NCBI GenBank assembly: GCA_004335835.1
Contig: RWJK01000330.1
Span: 1 to 19,980, forward strand
Reading direction: 5' to 3'
Source: Scenedesmus sp. ARA3
Lineage: Eukaryota > Chlorophyta > Chlorophyceae > Sphaeropleales > Scenedesmaceae
Length of the DNA: 19,980 bases
Shown one piece after another: positions 1 through 11,174 of the stretch. The notes under the pieces are model-generated. The model saw nothing but the letters and a program-made list of their open reading frames with translations. It had not been told where the DNA came from and did no database searches. The translations under genes and the position numbers were made by a program. Each line of letters begins with the position of its first letter. Within the stretch, counting starts at the first letter, position 1.

Positions 1-1
1 G

Positions 2-535
2 GCACAAGCCCACCGTCATCGAGACAGAATCAATCTCTAAACCCAAAGACACTTTGACATGAGCAGGCGGCTCAGTCTTGCCTGGCCCTTGGCTGAGTTT
101 GAAGCCAAGACCTTCCAACCTGCTGCAAGAGCCACGCCACGCCGCCAAGCACTTGTCCTGCTTGGGGCTGATGATTGTAAAATCATCCATGACCGCTGTC
201 ACAGACGCATCAAACTCGGACATCAGGCGCCGTTGCAGCGCCGCCGAGAAACGCCCAGCCACCTCAGGGGCCATCCTATGCCCAAACTGCAAACGGCTGT
301 CCACAATCAGCTGCCCCTCAGCATCTCTGTAACACTGCAAGGGCCAACATACCGGGTTCACAGGGAAGTTCCGATAGTACTCCTGTATATCAATGCCTGC
401 CATCCAACACGATGGGGTCACTTCCTGCAGAATGCTGTCAATGGACGCCCAGGGCAAGTACAAGTATGACTGCGCATCATTGAGAGACGCACCACGAGGA
501 TACGAACAGTCGTGTATTATCAGAGCGAAATCACA
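2..535 (-). mobile_element. Retrotransposon reverse transcriptase fragment, open at left edge
   Basis: An uninterrupted minus-strand frame of 178 codons runs from just after a TAG (536-538) to the window edge, with no clear start. Translation shows the order of reverse transcriptase motifs: IIHDCSYPRGASLND, then DIQEYYRNFPVNP (motif A, Asp at 389-391), FGHRMAP (motif B, near 268-286), VMDDF (motif C, Asp pair at 182-187), a GFKLSQGPGKTEP stretch and LGLEIDSVSM (motif E-like). The HDCSYPRG-type block and the LG-IDS-M block resemble DIRS-like (tyrosine-recombinase) retrotransposons more than Ty1 or LINE types; that class call is inference. The Y-x-D-D tyrosine is replaced by Val. The part before IIHD is missing or frameshifted: the two other minus frames just upstream also hit stops. 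It is therefore probably a truncated, decaying copy. RNase H or integrase parts would lie left of the window. Confidence 0.8.
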
Positions 536-586
536 CTACCATGCACTTGAACCCTGATGACAACAGCCTAGTCAAACTAACACCTG

Positions 587-3500
587 TCAGTCCTCATGAT
601 CCCTGCAGCACAAAACGTGCTTACCAGTGTCGAGCACCTCCTGCTTGTATGCTGCCAGGTCAGATGCTGCTGCTGTACGAGCCTGTGTCACGTCAGCAGC
701 TAGGGACTCTGACATCTGCTGCACCTGTGCTTGAAGTGCAAAGGACGCCTGGCCTGCTGCTGCCAGCTGCTGCTTAAGCTCGGCATCTGCTTGCTGTAGG
801 GCTTGCAGTTGCACGTCCACTGCTGCAGCCGCAGCTGCTGCCATGGCTGCAGACTCCTGTGCTTGCTGTTGTTGAGCCTGTATCTCCGCTTGCAGCGCGG
901 ACATTGCTGCAAGTTGCTTGGCTTCAACTCCTGCTAATGCTGCTGTAAGCGCAGCTGCTGCTGCAGTCTGGACAGCTTTAAGTGTTTTTGCCGTCTCCTC
1001 CTTGCCGTGCTGCATCTGTGCGGCGATGTCTGCCGCCTGCTGCGCAGCTCTTGCCTGCTGCTGCTTGACAGCCTCAATTTGTGCTTCTACAGCATCTACT
1101 TGGCCTTGTGTTGCTTGGGCAGCTGTTTGCACCGTGATCAGCAGTTGCTGCTGCTGCAGTAGATCTGCCTGCAGTGATTTAGCAGCCTGCTCCTGCTGGG
1201 CAGCTGCAACTGCCAATGCAGCTCTGGCCTCTTCCTGTACGGCTGCAACAGCTGCAGTAGTGCTGGCTGCTGCTGCACTCTGCACTGCAGCTGCTGCCTC
1301 CTCACCCTGCTGCAGCTTTGCCTCCAAAACTGCTAACGCTTCAAGCACCGACACATGCTGCTGCTTGAGGCCCTCAACAGATTCCGCGAACACTGCAACT
1401 TGTTCTGCCGCAGCCCCTTGCGCCTGCACCAGCTGCTCCGTCACCCACTGCTGCAGCTGCTGGCCCTGCTGCTGCTGCTGCTCCTGCTGCAGCTGCTGCA
1501 CCTGCTCCGCCGCTGCGCCTACAGCCTCAAGCAGCTCACCTGCCACCTTATCCTCCAGCCCTGCCAGCCGCTCCTGCAGCCCATCAGCAGCCCGCTCAGC
1601 ATCATCCAGCCGCCCAGCCAGCCCCTCAGCCGCCGCCTGCCAGCTGCCAGACAAACTCTGCCGCGCCTCATCCAGTGCCAGGCCCTGACCAGCAACGCGC
1701 TCTGATAGCCCCTCCAGCTCAGCTGTGTGGGCAGACACCAGGCCCTCGCAGGATGCAAGCTCCTGCTGCTGTGACTCCACAGCAGCCTGCACTGCCTCCA
1801 GCTGCTGCTGCCAGCTGGCGGCGGCTTGCTGCAGCTGCGCCGCTGCTGCCGACGCTTGTTGCTGCTGCTGCTCCAGCAGTCCCTGCTGATCATGCAGCTG
1901 CAGCTCCTGTGCTGCAGCTTGCTCCTGCAGCTCCTGCAGCTGTTGCAGGTGCTCTTGCAGCTGCTGCTCCAGCTGCTGCAAGCCCTGCTCGGCCTGCTGC
2001 TGGCCCTGCTGCATCTGCACCGCTTGGTCATCCATTGCAGCACTCAGGCCCTCAAGCCGCCCCTGCAGCTGCTGCAGCTGGTCAGCAACATCTGCAGCGG
2101 ACTGCTGCGAGTCAGTCTGCAGCTGCTGCTGCAAGCTTTCTAGCTCGCCTGTCAGCGCCTGTGCTTGCGTTTGCAGCTGCTCCTGCAGCTGCTGGACTGC
2201 ATTCACATTCTGCAGCTTGGCCTGCTCCTGCTGCTGTGATAAAGAGTCCACTGCCACCCTCAGCTGCTGATGCTGTTCTTGCTGCTCTGCAGCAGACTGT
2301 CCATGCTCAGCCCGTAGGCCATCAACGGCTGCTGTTACTTGCTGTTGCAGCTGCTCTGCCGCAGCTACAGCTTGCTGTTGCTCCGCTCTCAGTCCCTCCA
2401 GTGCAGAATTCACCTGCTCTTGCTGCTGCTCATGCCTGCTTGCAAGCTCAGCCTGCATGCCAGCAACTGCTTCCTGCAGCTGCTGCTGTTGCTGCTGCAG
2501 CTGCTGCTGCAGCTCCTGCTCCAGTGCCGCTTCTTGTTGGGACTTGAGGTCTGCCATGGCATTTAACAGCTGCTCCTGCTGAGCTTGCTGGTGCACTGCA
2601 ACACGCTCCTGCTCTGCCTTCAAAATGTCAACGGCCTGCTGCAACTGCAGCTCCTTCTCCTCCTGCTGCACAGCACTGCTGCTCAAACCTGCAACTTGCT
2701 GGTCAACGCGTGACAGATCTTCCTGCAGGGCCCCAGCCGCAGCGTCCAGGCTTTGTTGCAGTGCTGCCTGGACAGCCTGCAGGTCTGCCGCAGCCTTTGC
2801 ACTCGTTTGCTGCAGCTGGGCTGCCTGTGCTTGCCTGTCAGCTTCCAGCTGCTGCGCAGCTGCAGCCGCTGCCTGCTCAAGCTGTGCCTGCATCTGCTGC
2901 TCAAGCGACTGCAGCTGCTCTTGCAGCTGCTCAGCCTGCTGCTGCAGGAGCTGCTGCTGCTCACCTGCGCTGGTTGCTGCCGCCTCCAGGTCAGCTGCCA
3001 GCTTGCCTGCTGCCTCCTCCAGCAACTCAAGCAGCTCCCCTCTCATGCCTGCCTGAGCGTCTGCTGCACCTGCCTGCCCAGCCTGCATCTGCTCATACAT
3101 TTTGTCTGCAGTCGCCTCAATCTGCTGTAGCAGGGCTTGCTGCAGCTCCGCCAGAGCTGCATCATGCGCAGCTTGTGCCTGCCGCGCCGCAGCCTCCACC
3201 TGGTCTTGTATCTGCTCCTGCAGCTGCTGCTCAGACAGATCCAGCTGCTGCTGCCCCTCCGCCACTGCTGCTGCCAGGTCCTCCAGCCTGCTGTTCATGC
3301 TTGCAGCTAAGTCCTCAACAGTCTCTGACAGCTGCAGCTGTGTTTCCTGCAAGCCCTGCTCCAGCTCAGCCAGCTGGTCGGTGTGCTGCCCCACCAGGCC
3401 CAGCACCTCCTCAGCAGCGGCAGCAGCCGCCGCAGCCGCTGCCGCCTGCTGCTGCTGCAGCTTGTCTGCGGCAGCAGCCAGCTGCTGCTTCAGTGCTGAG

Positions 3501-6500
3501 GCCTGCCCGTCCATTTTCTTGGGCAGCAGCTCCAGCTGCTGCCCATGGTTGGCCTGCACAGCTTTGCAGTTTGAGATGTCCTGCTCATGAGCTGCAAGAG
3601 CATCTGAGGCCTCCAGAGCAGACGCCTCCAAAGAGGCAATCCTATCTGCATGCTGGCTTGCTGTTGCTACTGCTTCCTGCAATCCAGCGCGCCCCTCATC
3701 CACATGCTGCTGCAGCGACGACACACTGTCTGCCGCCTGCTGTACTGCTGCCTCAAGCGCCCCCAGCTGCTCTGAGTGCTGCTGCAGGTCCTCCACGCTT
3801 GCCTGTGTCTGTGCCTCCAGCTGCTGCAGCTGCTGCTCATGCTGCTGCAGTGCAGCACTCTGCTGCCCCAGGGCAGCACCAGCAGCACCGGCGGCCACCT
3901 CTAGCTGGTCCAGGCGCTCTACAGCAGCTGCAAGCCCAGCATGCAGCTGCTCTTTGACACCTTCCAGGCCTGCTGCTGCCGCCTCCTCACAAGCTTCGAC
4001 ACGCTGTGTAATTTGTCCAACTGCATCTTTCACAGCTGCTGTGAGCAGAGCCTTGGCCCTGGCTAGGGTCTGCTGCAGCTGCTGCGCTGCTGCAACCTCG
4101 TGCTCCCTAAGCTGCGTTGCTGTCTCTGTCAGCTGCTGGTCAAGATGGTCAACACGGTCAGTCAACCTTTGACTGACGTCATTAACCACCTGCCGCAGAC
4201 GTTGCAGGCTGGTCTCAGCCTTGGCCGACACCTGCTGCGCCGCTGCGACCGAAGCTGCAGCAGCAGCTGCGAGGCCAGATGCTACAGCCTCTGCTGCAGC
4301 TGCTGCCTGCCGCTGTGTTGCTATAGCTAGCTGGTCCACCTTCTCGTGCAGTGCCAGAAACTCCACTTCTTCTGAAAGCTTGGCATCTGCTACGCTTGCT
4401 GCCAGGTCAGACTTCAAAGCTGCTAGGCCCGACTTGAGCGCTGCAGCTTCTGCATGCAAGGCAGCTGCTGCAGCCCTCCTGTCTTCTGCTGCAGCCTCAG
4501 CTGCAGCGGCTGCACCTTGTTTGATCCTTGCAATGTCATCCGCTGCGGCTTTGAGGTTGCCTGTGTGGCCATCCACTATCGACATGACCTCTGCCTTGGC
4601 TGCAGCAATCTCTCCAGCCACATGGGTAACTGCCATGCTGGCTGCTGCCTCCACATCCAGCAGTTTGTGTGAAATGGCATCCTGTGCGCTGGCCAGCTGA
4701 ACCGCTTGCTCATTTTGCTTGCCGTGCAGCTGCTCGCTCTGCTGCTGCAGCTGCTGCAGCAGTCGTGCGGTTACAGCCGCTTGTTGCTCTGCTGCTGCAC
4801 TGCTGCTGGACAGGGAGGTGACTGTGGTGCTGAGGCGCTCAAGCTCTGCCTGAGCAGACTTGAACTGCTGGTCACCCTGCAAGCATTTTCAAAAACTTGA
4901 GCATGCTTGATCATCACAATCCGCCATGCATGTGCCATGTGTGCCGGCTGCTGGCTGGCATCAGCAATGGTTGCATTCAAACAGGAGATGCTGGCAGTCA
5001 TGCGGCAGCATCACAGATGTAGCCATAGCTTCTGCACGGCAGTATCTCTGGCACCCCACCTTCGTTGCAAGTGCTTCCTGGTCTGCGGCCAGCGCTTGCT
5101 GTGCATCCTGCAGCTGCGCCCGCAGCTGCGCCCCCTGGCTGTCCAGCTGCCCTGCCAGCTCAGTCAGCTGCAGCTTGCTTGCCGCTGCTGCTGCTGCCAG
5201 CTGCTCCGCCACCTCCTGCCGCAGCACCTCGTCCGCGAGCTGGGCGTCCACCTGGATGACACAAAGGACAGTGGTTGCGGCATCAACCGGCGTCACCAGC
5301 AAAAATGCAGGGTACCACAAAGCACGCTGTATCATCAAGCTCCAAGTAGCAGGCATACGAAGCGTGCTCACAGTCCGATCTTATCACAGCCAACATGAAC
5401 ACACCAGGTGCAAGGATAGCGCAGGCACTGTGCATTGGCAGCATTGCAAATGGGTGTTGGTCCTCAAGGCAGCCAATGCACACAGCCCACATGCAACCCA
5501 CCTGGTTGGCATCAAACCACTGCCTCAGCTGCGCAACCTGCCCTCGTGTTGCGGCAGCATCCGCTTGCAGCTGGACTGCTGTGGCTGCTTGGCGCTGCTC
5601 CAGCTGCTGCAGCGCCTCCTGCAGCCTGCCTATGCCTGGCAGCGCCTGGCTGTCCAGCTTGCCTGCAAGCGCTTTGGAATCCTGCAGCACAATTGGATAA
5701 CAACATACATTGACCAAACATGGGTACAGTTGTATATGCTATGCAACAGTCCAATAGCTGGGTGATAGTGTGAAGGGGGCATTGACAACCCAGAACAACA
5801 TACATGCAGCCAAACATGCCTGGCAGGTGTGCAGCACTTACACACGTATAAACATACCTTGTCAAGTGCCTGGCAGCTGCCTGCCAGCTCTGTCTGCTTG
5901 GTTGCCAGCTGCTGCTGGCCCTGTGACAGCCCCTCACTCTTCTTCTCCAGCGCAGCCATGGCCGCCTCACACTTCTGAGCCTGTGCCGCAAGCTCCGATG
6001 CTGCGCGTGCCTCCGCTGCCGCCAGGCCGTCAGCCAGCGCCTTGTCGTGGTGCTTGCGCGCCTTGATCTCCGCGCGCATCACCTCCTCCAGCTTCACGCG
6101 CTCGCGGTCCAGCGACTCCTGCGGCCATGCGCCACACAGGTTGCGCAAAGGAAATGCACATAAGACGATGGACGCCGGCAGTGGAGGCAGGCACTTGTCA
6201 ACACAGGCCACACATGCGTGGCTTTCTGCCGTATGAGATGTCAAAACAGACAACGAACCGGCCTTACTTCGATTTCATACCGCGGCAGAGCTACATCAGA
6301 AAGTGCAGCATGGCGCATGCATCATTCCAGGTCCCCGCCTCACCTCCATGTCCCTCGCGTACGCACGCATCTTGCGCAGCGCTGCGTTGATCTCCTCGCG
6401 CAGCTCCGCCTCCCTGCCCTCCACAGCCAGCCGCCCAGTAGCAACAGCGGACGACAGCTGCGACAGGCCTGCAGCACTCAAATGTATATACACAGAGCAA

Positions 6501-9500
6501 CAGACACAAGTTTGATCAGCCAGTGAGCAGCACTCGCATGTGCACAGCATACATATGCTTGCTTGCTTGCTGCCTTTCAGCGCAGTGATTCAACGGCCAC
6601 TCTGCGCACCAGCCACAATCCAAGCTGCCGCGCCAGCAAAGCATACAGCTCGCTGCCGCACCTTGGCTGGCTGCGTCTGCCAGTGCCGCCTGTGCCGCCG
6701 CTGCCGCCTGCGCCACGCCTGACAGGCCCCCCTCCAGCACCGCCAGCCGCTCTAGGCCGGCTGCCTCGGAGGCCAGCGAGGCTGACAGCAGCGCCGACAG
6801 CGACGACTCCACAGCACGCCTGCAGCAGCCAGCGCAGTACACCAGGCAGCATCAGTGGCCAGCGCAGGGGCAGCCACCCCCACTACAGGCAGTGCAGCTG
6901 TGCTGGAGGCAAGCGAAGGTTTCAAACGTGCAAGCAACGATGATAGTGGTGTATTGGACGCTACACAAACTTGACAGCTGCTGTGGCAATGCCCAAAGCC
7001 CGCAGAAACAAAGCAGCCATGCGCCATGCAGGCAGCGCCACGCACCTTGACTGCTCATCGCGCTCGTTGCTGCGCTGCTCCACGCCTGTCAGCGCAGCAG
7101 CCACCTCCTGAGCCCGTGACTCCAGCATGCCTGCAGATAACACAGTAGTCAGGCTTGACCAGGCTGCACAGCGACAACAGTGCCACACAAGACCATGTTG
7201 CAGCAAATCTAGCCTGCCACCACTGCAGCCTTACAGGACTGGAGGTAGCACCGCGGCAGTCAGGCAGCGACTGCTGGCCGCACCTGTCATGCGTCGCAGC
7301 AGGCCTGCCTCCCCCTCTGCCAGCTGCTGCTGCAGCTGACTCAAGCTGGCCGAAGCCGCTGCTGCGTCGCTGCGCCTGCCCGCCTCAGCCGCCGCCAGCT
7401 GCTGCTGGTGGCTGCGCAGGGAGTTGTTCAGCTCCTGCACCTGTGGACAGTGGGCGCAGTTGTACACAAACCTTGCTGGTAACACCACCACCAAAACATG
7501 CACAGGTACTGCCACAGCACGCACATTGCCAACCAACACTAGTGCATCAGCCAATAGCACTAGTGCAATCACAGCTAGAGGGACAGTGACTGGAGTGCAA
7601 AGCCTGGTACACCTGCCACTTAGTGCCAAGTCAATCACATGCATCAGCAAGGCTGCTGCTTGCGCCCCAGTGTGCGCACCCGTGCTTGCAGGCCTGCCAG
7701 TGCCGCCGCCTCCTGCTGTGCTGCCGCTGCCACGCCCTGGCGCAGGCCCTCGATGGACGCCGATTCGCCAGCCAGGCGCGCCTGCAGGCGCTCAACATCA
7801 CTGCGCAGGTTGACGCCTGCAGCAGAGGCCTCCTGCCTGCAAGCAACGCAAACCAATGCACAGCTAGGTCTCCAGCATTACTTTGGTGGCGGCATGTAAC
7901 CACGAGCTGCTCAGAGCAGCAACAGCATGAGTGCATATGTGACTGCCATGTGCAATCTCCCAGCTCCATCGTAGCCAACACCCCGCAAAGCACAGGGAAA
8001 CAAACAGCACACCTTAGCTATTAGTGCGTCAAACAGACACCGAACGCTGCAACATACCTGTACCCCTCTATCTCCACTGCTAGTGCAGCCATGTCCTTCA
8101 GCAGGTTGGCCTGCCTGTTGCCCAGCTCGCCAGCCAGGCCAGCCGCACCGCTGCGCACGGCTGCTGACTCAGCCGCACCTGCAGCCGCCGCAACCGCCGC
8201 CTGCTGCTGCAGTGATGCAACAGCAGCTGCGTGCTGCTGGTGCAGTGCTGAGATCTGCTGCTGCTGCTGTGCCTGCAGGGAGGCAAGCTGCTGCTGCTGT
8301 GTGGACTGCAGCGCTTGCAGGTGCGCACGGTCTGCAGCTCGCTCCGACTCAAGCCTGCAGACGGTAAGCAGCATATCATGTGACCAGTGTGATACGGCTG
8401 CGTCACTCCTGCTATAAGCATCTCAGCACAATGCCTGTTGCGGTGTTCCTGCAAGCCAGATACCTGCCATAGCATTACATGCACACACCGCAAAGCACCA
8501 GCATCCACTGCTACCCACCTTGCTATCTGCTCTGTCATTGCCACCAGCTGCTGCCGCAGCTGCCCTCCGCTCCAGCTGCCCTCCGCTGCTGTTGCATGCG
8601 TCTCAGCAGCTGCCACTTGCAGCTTGTGCAGCTCCACTGACAGCGCGGTGACCTGCTGCTGCAGCTGCAGAGGCAAGCAACGGGTGAGCAACACAGACCC
8701 CTGAATAACAGTCATGCAGTGGTGTTTGACTGGCCACAAGTGGGCCACACAGCAATGGTGCAGTCTTGCAGGGCAGGCATTGATCATGTCTGCACAGTAG
8801 CCTTACTGCTGGAAGTTGCGCACCTGCTGTTGCATCGCCATTGCTGCATCATGCCGGCCCCTTGAGTCGCTGACTTCAGCGCTTGCGCGAGCCAGCTCGC
8901 TCGTCACGTCATGAACGCGCCTGCTGGTCAGCTCAGCTGACCGCGCAGCTTCAAGCGCTGCCCTTTCTGCCGCTGCTGCCCTTCCTTCTGCCAGCAACAG
9001 CCTGTCCTCCATTTCTCGAGTAGCTGCTGCAGCAGCTGCAGCCGCAATGCTGTGCAATGCAGCTGATGTTGCTCCAGAGTCGCCGTGTGTGACTGTCGGT
9101 GATGTGGCGCTGATGCTGTTTCGCATGTAGGGAGAACCACTTCCTGCAAACATGTTGGGGTTGCTGCCAGCTGCTGTTGGGGACTGAGGGTAGACATTGC
9201 CTGCGGACCCTGCTCGTGCAGCTGATGATGACAACTGCCAGGCCTGGGCCCCAGCTGCTGCTGCCGTTGCTGTAGGCGAACTTCCAGCTGCAGCGCCTGC
9301 AGGACTATAACCCCCTTGCATCAGTCGGGGCAGCATCCCATCCTGCAAGCAACACGGCAACGGCCATGTATCACAGCATCAGGCTGTTGTTTTGCAGGTA
9401 CAGCCCGCATGTCTTTGCCGCCAAGCTACCAAGTCCATACTGCCAGTGACAAAAGCATGGAGCACTGCATGACCTCAGCAACCACTGCTGCGTGCAGCAC

Positions 9501-9964
9501 ATCAGGTTCAGGGAGCATCCACTTGCTGTTATTATCCTCTTTACCTGAGAGGTGCTATCCAGAGGAGGCAGCAGCTTCCCAGACGGGGCACTAGCACCCC
9601 ATGCCTGCTTTGCTCCATGTTGCTGCTGCAACAGCTGCTGCTGCTGCTGGCGCTGCAGCTGCATGATGTCATCCAAGCTGCTGCGCAGCATGCTTCCTGG
9701 CGGCAGCTGCAGTGTATCTAGGCTGCTGTTGAGGGTGTGGTGGTGCCTGCCCAGCCCTGCTGCTTGTGAAGGGCTGGAGGCAGCTGGCATGGGCATGCCT
9801 GGGCTGCCCATGCCTTCTGCAGCAGCTGCTGCTTTCTGCTGCTGCCCAGCATTGGGCTGTGGGTTTCTATCTGGATCCCTGCGCGGGGCTGGCGGCGTGG
9901 GTGGGGCACCGTGCAGCACCTTCCACACGTTGGTGGTGCGGTGCGGGCTGTTGCCTGACGCCAT
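587..9964 (-). CDS. Giant coiled-coil rod protein, 13 exons, about 2328 aa
   Basis: Exons on the minus strand: 9964-9545, 9342-8824, 8664-8519, 8354-8058, 7836-7680, 7440-7284, 7130-7046, 6819-6662, 6468-6344, 6118-5858, 5681-5502, 5251-5060 and 4876-587. Every intron has GT-AG ends (donors mostly GTGCGN, GTGGGN or GTATGT; acceptors often TTGCAG or CTGCAG) and all phases join, giving 6987 coding bases. The ATG at 9964 is the first in frame after a TGA at 10037-10039. Residues 1 to about 245 are a low-complexity head (Pro-rich near 25-40, a Gln run near 105-115, then Ala/Ser-rich). From about 245 to the end the sequence is an almost unbroken Gln/Ala/Glu/Leu coiled coil. Exon 13 encodes residues 900-2328. 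No signal peptide, membrane segment, motor or other catalytic domain is visible. Its length and build recall golgins, rootletin-like and centriolar or flagellar-root scaffolds, but I do not recognise the protein. The stop at 587 may not be the true end, because a GTAAGC donor-like site lies at 624-619. No TGTAA appears downstream of the stop on this strand within the window. Confidence 0.88.
2255..2635 (-). repeat. Degenerate 22/25/30-residue protein repeats in the last exon
   Basis: Within exon 13 of the coiled-coil gene, five consecutive units start with a shared A-V/L/M-x-x-L/M-x-A/S-E/Q core: AVDILKAEQ, AMADLKSQQ, AVAGMQAEL, ALEGLRAEQ and AVDGLRAEH. Unit lengths counted from the translation are 25, 30, 22, 25 and 25 residues. 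A sixth start, AVDSLSQQQ, follows and then decays. Each unit ends in a Gln-rich stretch. Lengths of 22 and 25 fit combinations of 7- and 11-residue coiled-coil periods; the 30-residue unit is Gln-expanded. This suggests growth of the rod by unit duplication plus CAG slippage. Confidence 0.6.
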
Positions 9965-9975
9965 GTGGTCTGCTG

Positions 9976-10023
9976 CTACTGCTGTTGCGGCGCCTTCACC
10001 TTTGAATGACGCTGCTGCGCCAT
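9976..10023 (-). promoter_or_regulatory. Upstream ORF, 15 codons, before the coiled-coil gene
   Basis: An ATG at 10023 opens a short frame beginning MAQQRHSKVKAPQQQ and closes with TAG at 9976-9978, eleven bases before the main ATG at 9964. It is in a different frame from the main protein. If the transcript starts upstream of 10023, ribosomes would meet this ORF first, which could lower translation of the large protein. The transcription start is unknown, so the role is inferred. Confidence 0.35.
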
Positions 10024-10672
10024 GCTCAGCTGCTGCTCAACAGATTTGCCAGCTATAACACCTGGTGCATCGTGGCACAACAGGAGATGTGGTTTGTGCG
10101 TGTTGTTGGTGCAGTTTCTGCAGCTGCAGCAGCATTACAGCTTGAGGTAGGGCAAGCACAACATGCAAGCTAACGTTTAACATGCTGTTGATGCATGTTT
10201 ATGAGGTTTCGTGTTCTCCAAGTAGCGTTGCAAGTGCCCCCACCAGCACTGCATATGTGTTTTGCTGCTGAGCAGATGACCAGATGTCTCACCAAGGACA
10301 ACGGCACTGTCTGGCAGCATACAGCTAACTGAGTCAGACTTGCCGGTCAAGTGGAGCCGTTTTGATGCAAATTAGCAGCGTCCGACAAGTTTTGCTCTGG
10401 TAGGTCTGATTTCGTGGTGAAGGACGGAGGATGTCAGGAGCTTGTAGCGTGGTACTCAAGCATGGCACTTCACAGAATGATAGACAGCATCCAAACTAAA
10501 TAATAAATGATAGATTCGGAGTATTAGCGGACTACCCCACAGAACTAGGGTTGTCAGTAGGGTAGTGCTCAGCAAGCACCACGATCACTCGGAGCGATGA
10601 CTGGCGTGGCCAGGCTCGCGGAGGGAGAACCTGCGAACTTTGAGATGTCATGCGGGTTACCCCGAGGTTCAC
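10024..10672. other. Intergenic region, 5' of the coiled-coil gene
   Basis: No gene is supported here. The stretch is less CAG-biased than its surroundings, with an A/T-rich patch at about 10494-10525 (aaataataaatgata). It should hold the promoter and 5' untranslated region of the coiled-coil gene, which is transcribed leftward. I see no convincing TATA box or tRNA-like fold. It lies between the 5' end of one minus-strand gene and the 3' end of the next. Confidence 0.5.
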
Positions 10673-10677
10673 TTACA
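10673..10677 (-). terminator. TGTAA polyadenylation signal, mTERF-like gene
   Basis: TTACA on the plus strand reads TGTAA on the minus strand, the usual polyadenylation signal of green algae. It lies about 500 bases past the stop at 11175 and is the only copy on this strand between 10673 and 11174. That gives a 3' untranslated region of a length common in these algae. Confidence 0.5.
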
Positions 10678-11174
10678 AACAGCAGCTACGTTGACTGGTT
10701 TGACCAGCCCACCAGGCAGCACTGCTGAGCAGTGAATGCTCTGCCAAGCATCAGCTTCTGCAACATAGCGACACAGCTGATGCAGCTAGGTTCCGCAAAG
10801 TGAAGAAGCACATCCATCCAATGTATCCAGAACAATAATGGGGGTTGCAGGGTCGGCTGCAAACAATATAAGTGTGTCTTAGGCATGCGGACATGCTGAG
10901 CACGCGCACAGCCGCCTGTACAAAAGAGCGCAGAGGTAAAATGGCTCTGCAGTGGTATGCTGGTCCAATGACAGACAGCTGCATTAACCCCGCAGCATAA
11001 GGAAAGCCCTGCAGCTTCATCAACATGCAGAATATGCTGCAGGTCGTCGTTAATGTGTGATGTACACCAGACCATGGTGACCTTCCAGATCTGGGCATTT
11101 GCCTCACTGAGCAGTGAAGGCCTTCTGCTAGTACGATTTATATGGCAGCCACAGCAAATGGGCTTGCCGCGCCC
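10678..11174 (-). other. Probable 3' untranslated region of the mTERF-like gene
   Basis: There are about 500 bases between the stop of the mTERF-like gene and the TGTAA. Open frames here are under 130 codons, Cys/His/Trp-rich and lack the GC-rich third positions of the neighbouring genes, so I do not take them as coding. Confidence 0.45.

Noticed and set aside
918..3957. Long plus-strand ORFs (918-1688, 1675-2547, 2710-3957, up to 415 codons)
   Set aside because: They are antisense to exon 13 of the coiled-coil gene. CAG-type triplets rarely give stops on the other strand, and the translations are Ala/Pro/Gln/Cys/Ser low complexity with no domain.
6662..7836. Exons 5, 6 and 8 of the coiled-coil gene are 157, 157 and 158 bases, suggesting exon duplication
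   Set aside because: Their intron phases differ and the translations show no similarity beyond coiled-coil composition.
10560..10680. Possible structured RNA (hairpin-like gtgctcagcaagcac, cgatgac box-like word)
   Set aside because: No tRNA fold, no snRNA match and no paired C/D boxes could be found by eye.
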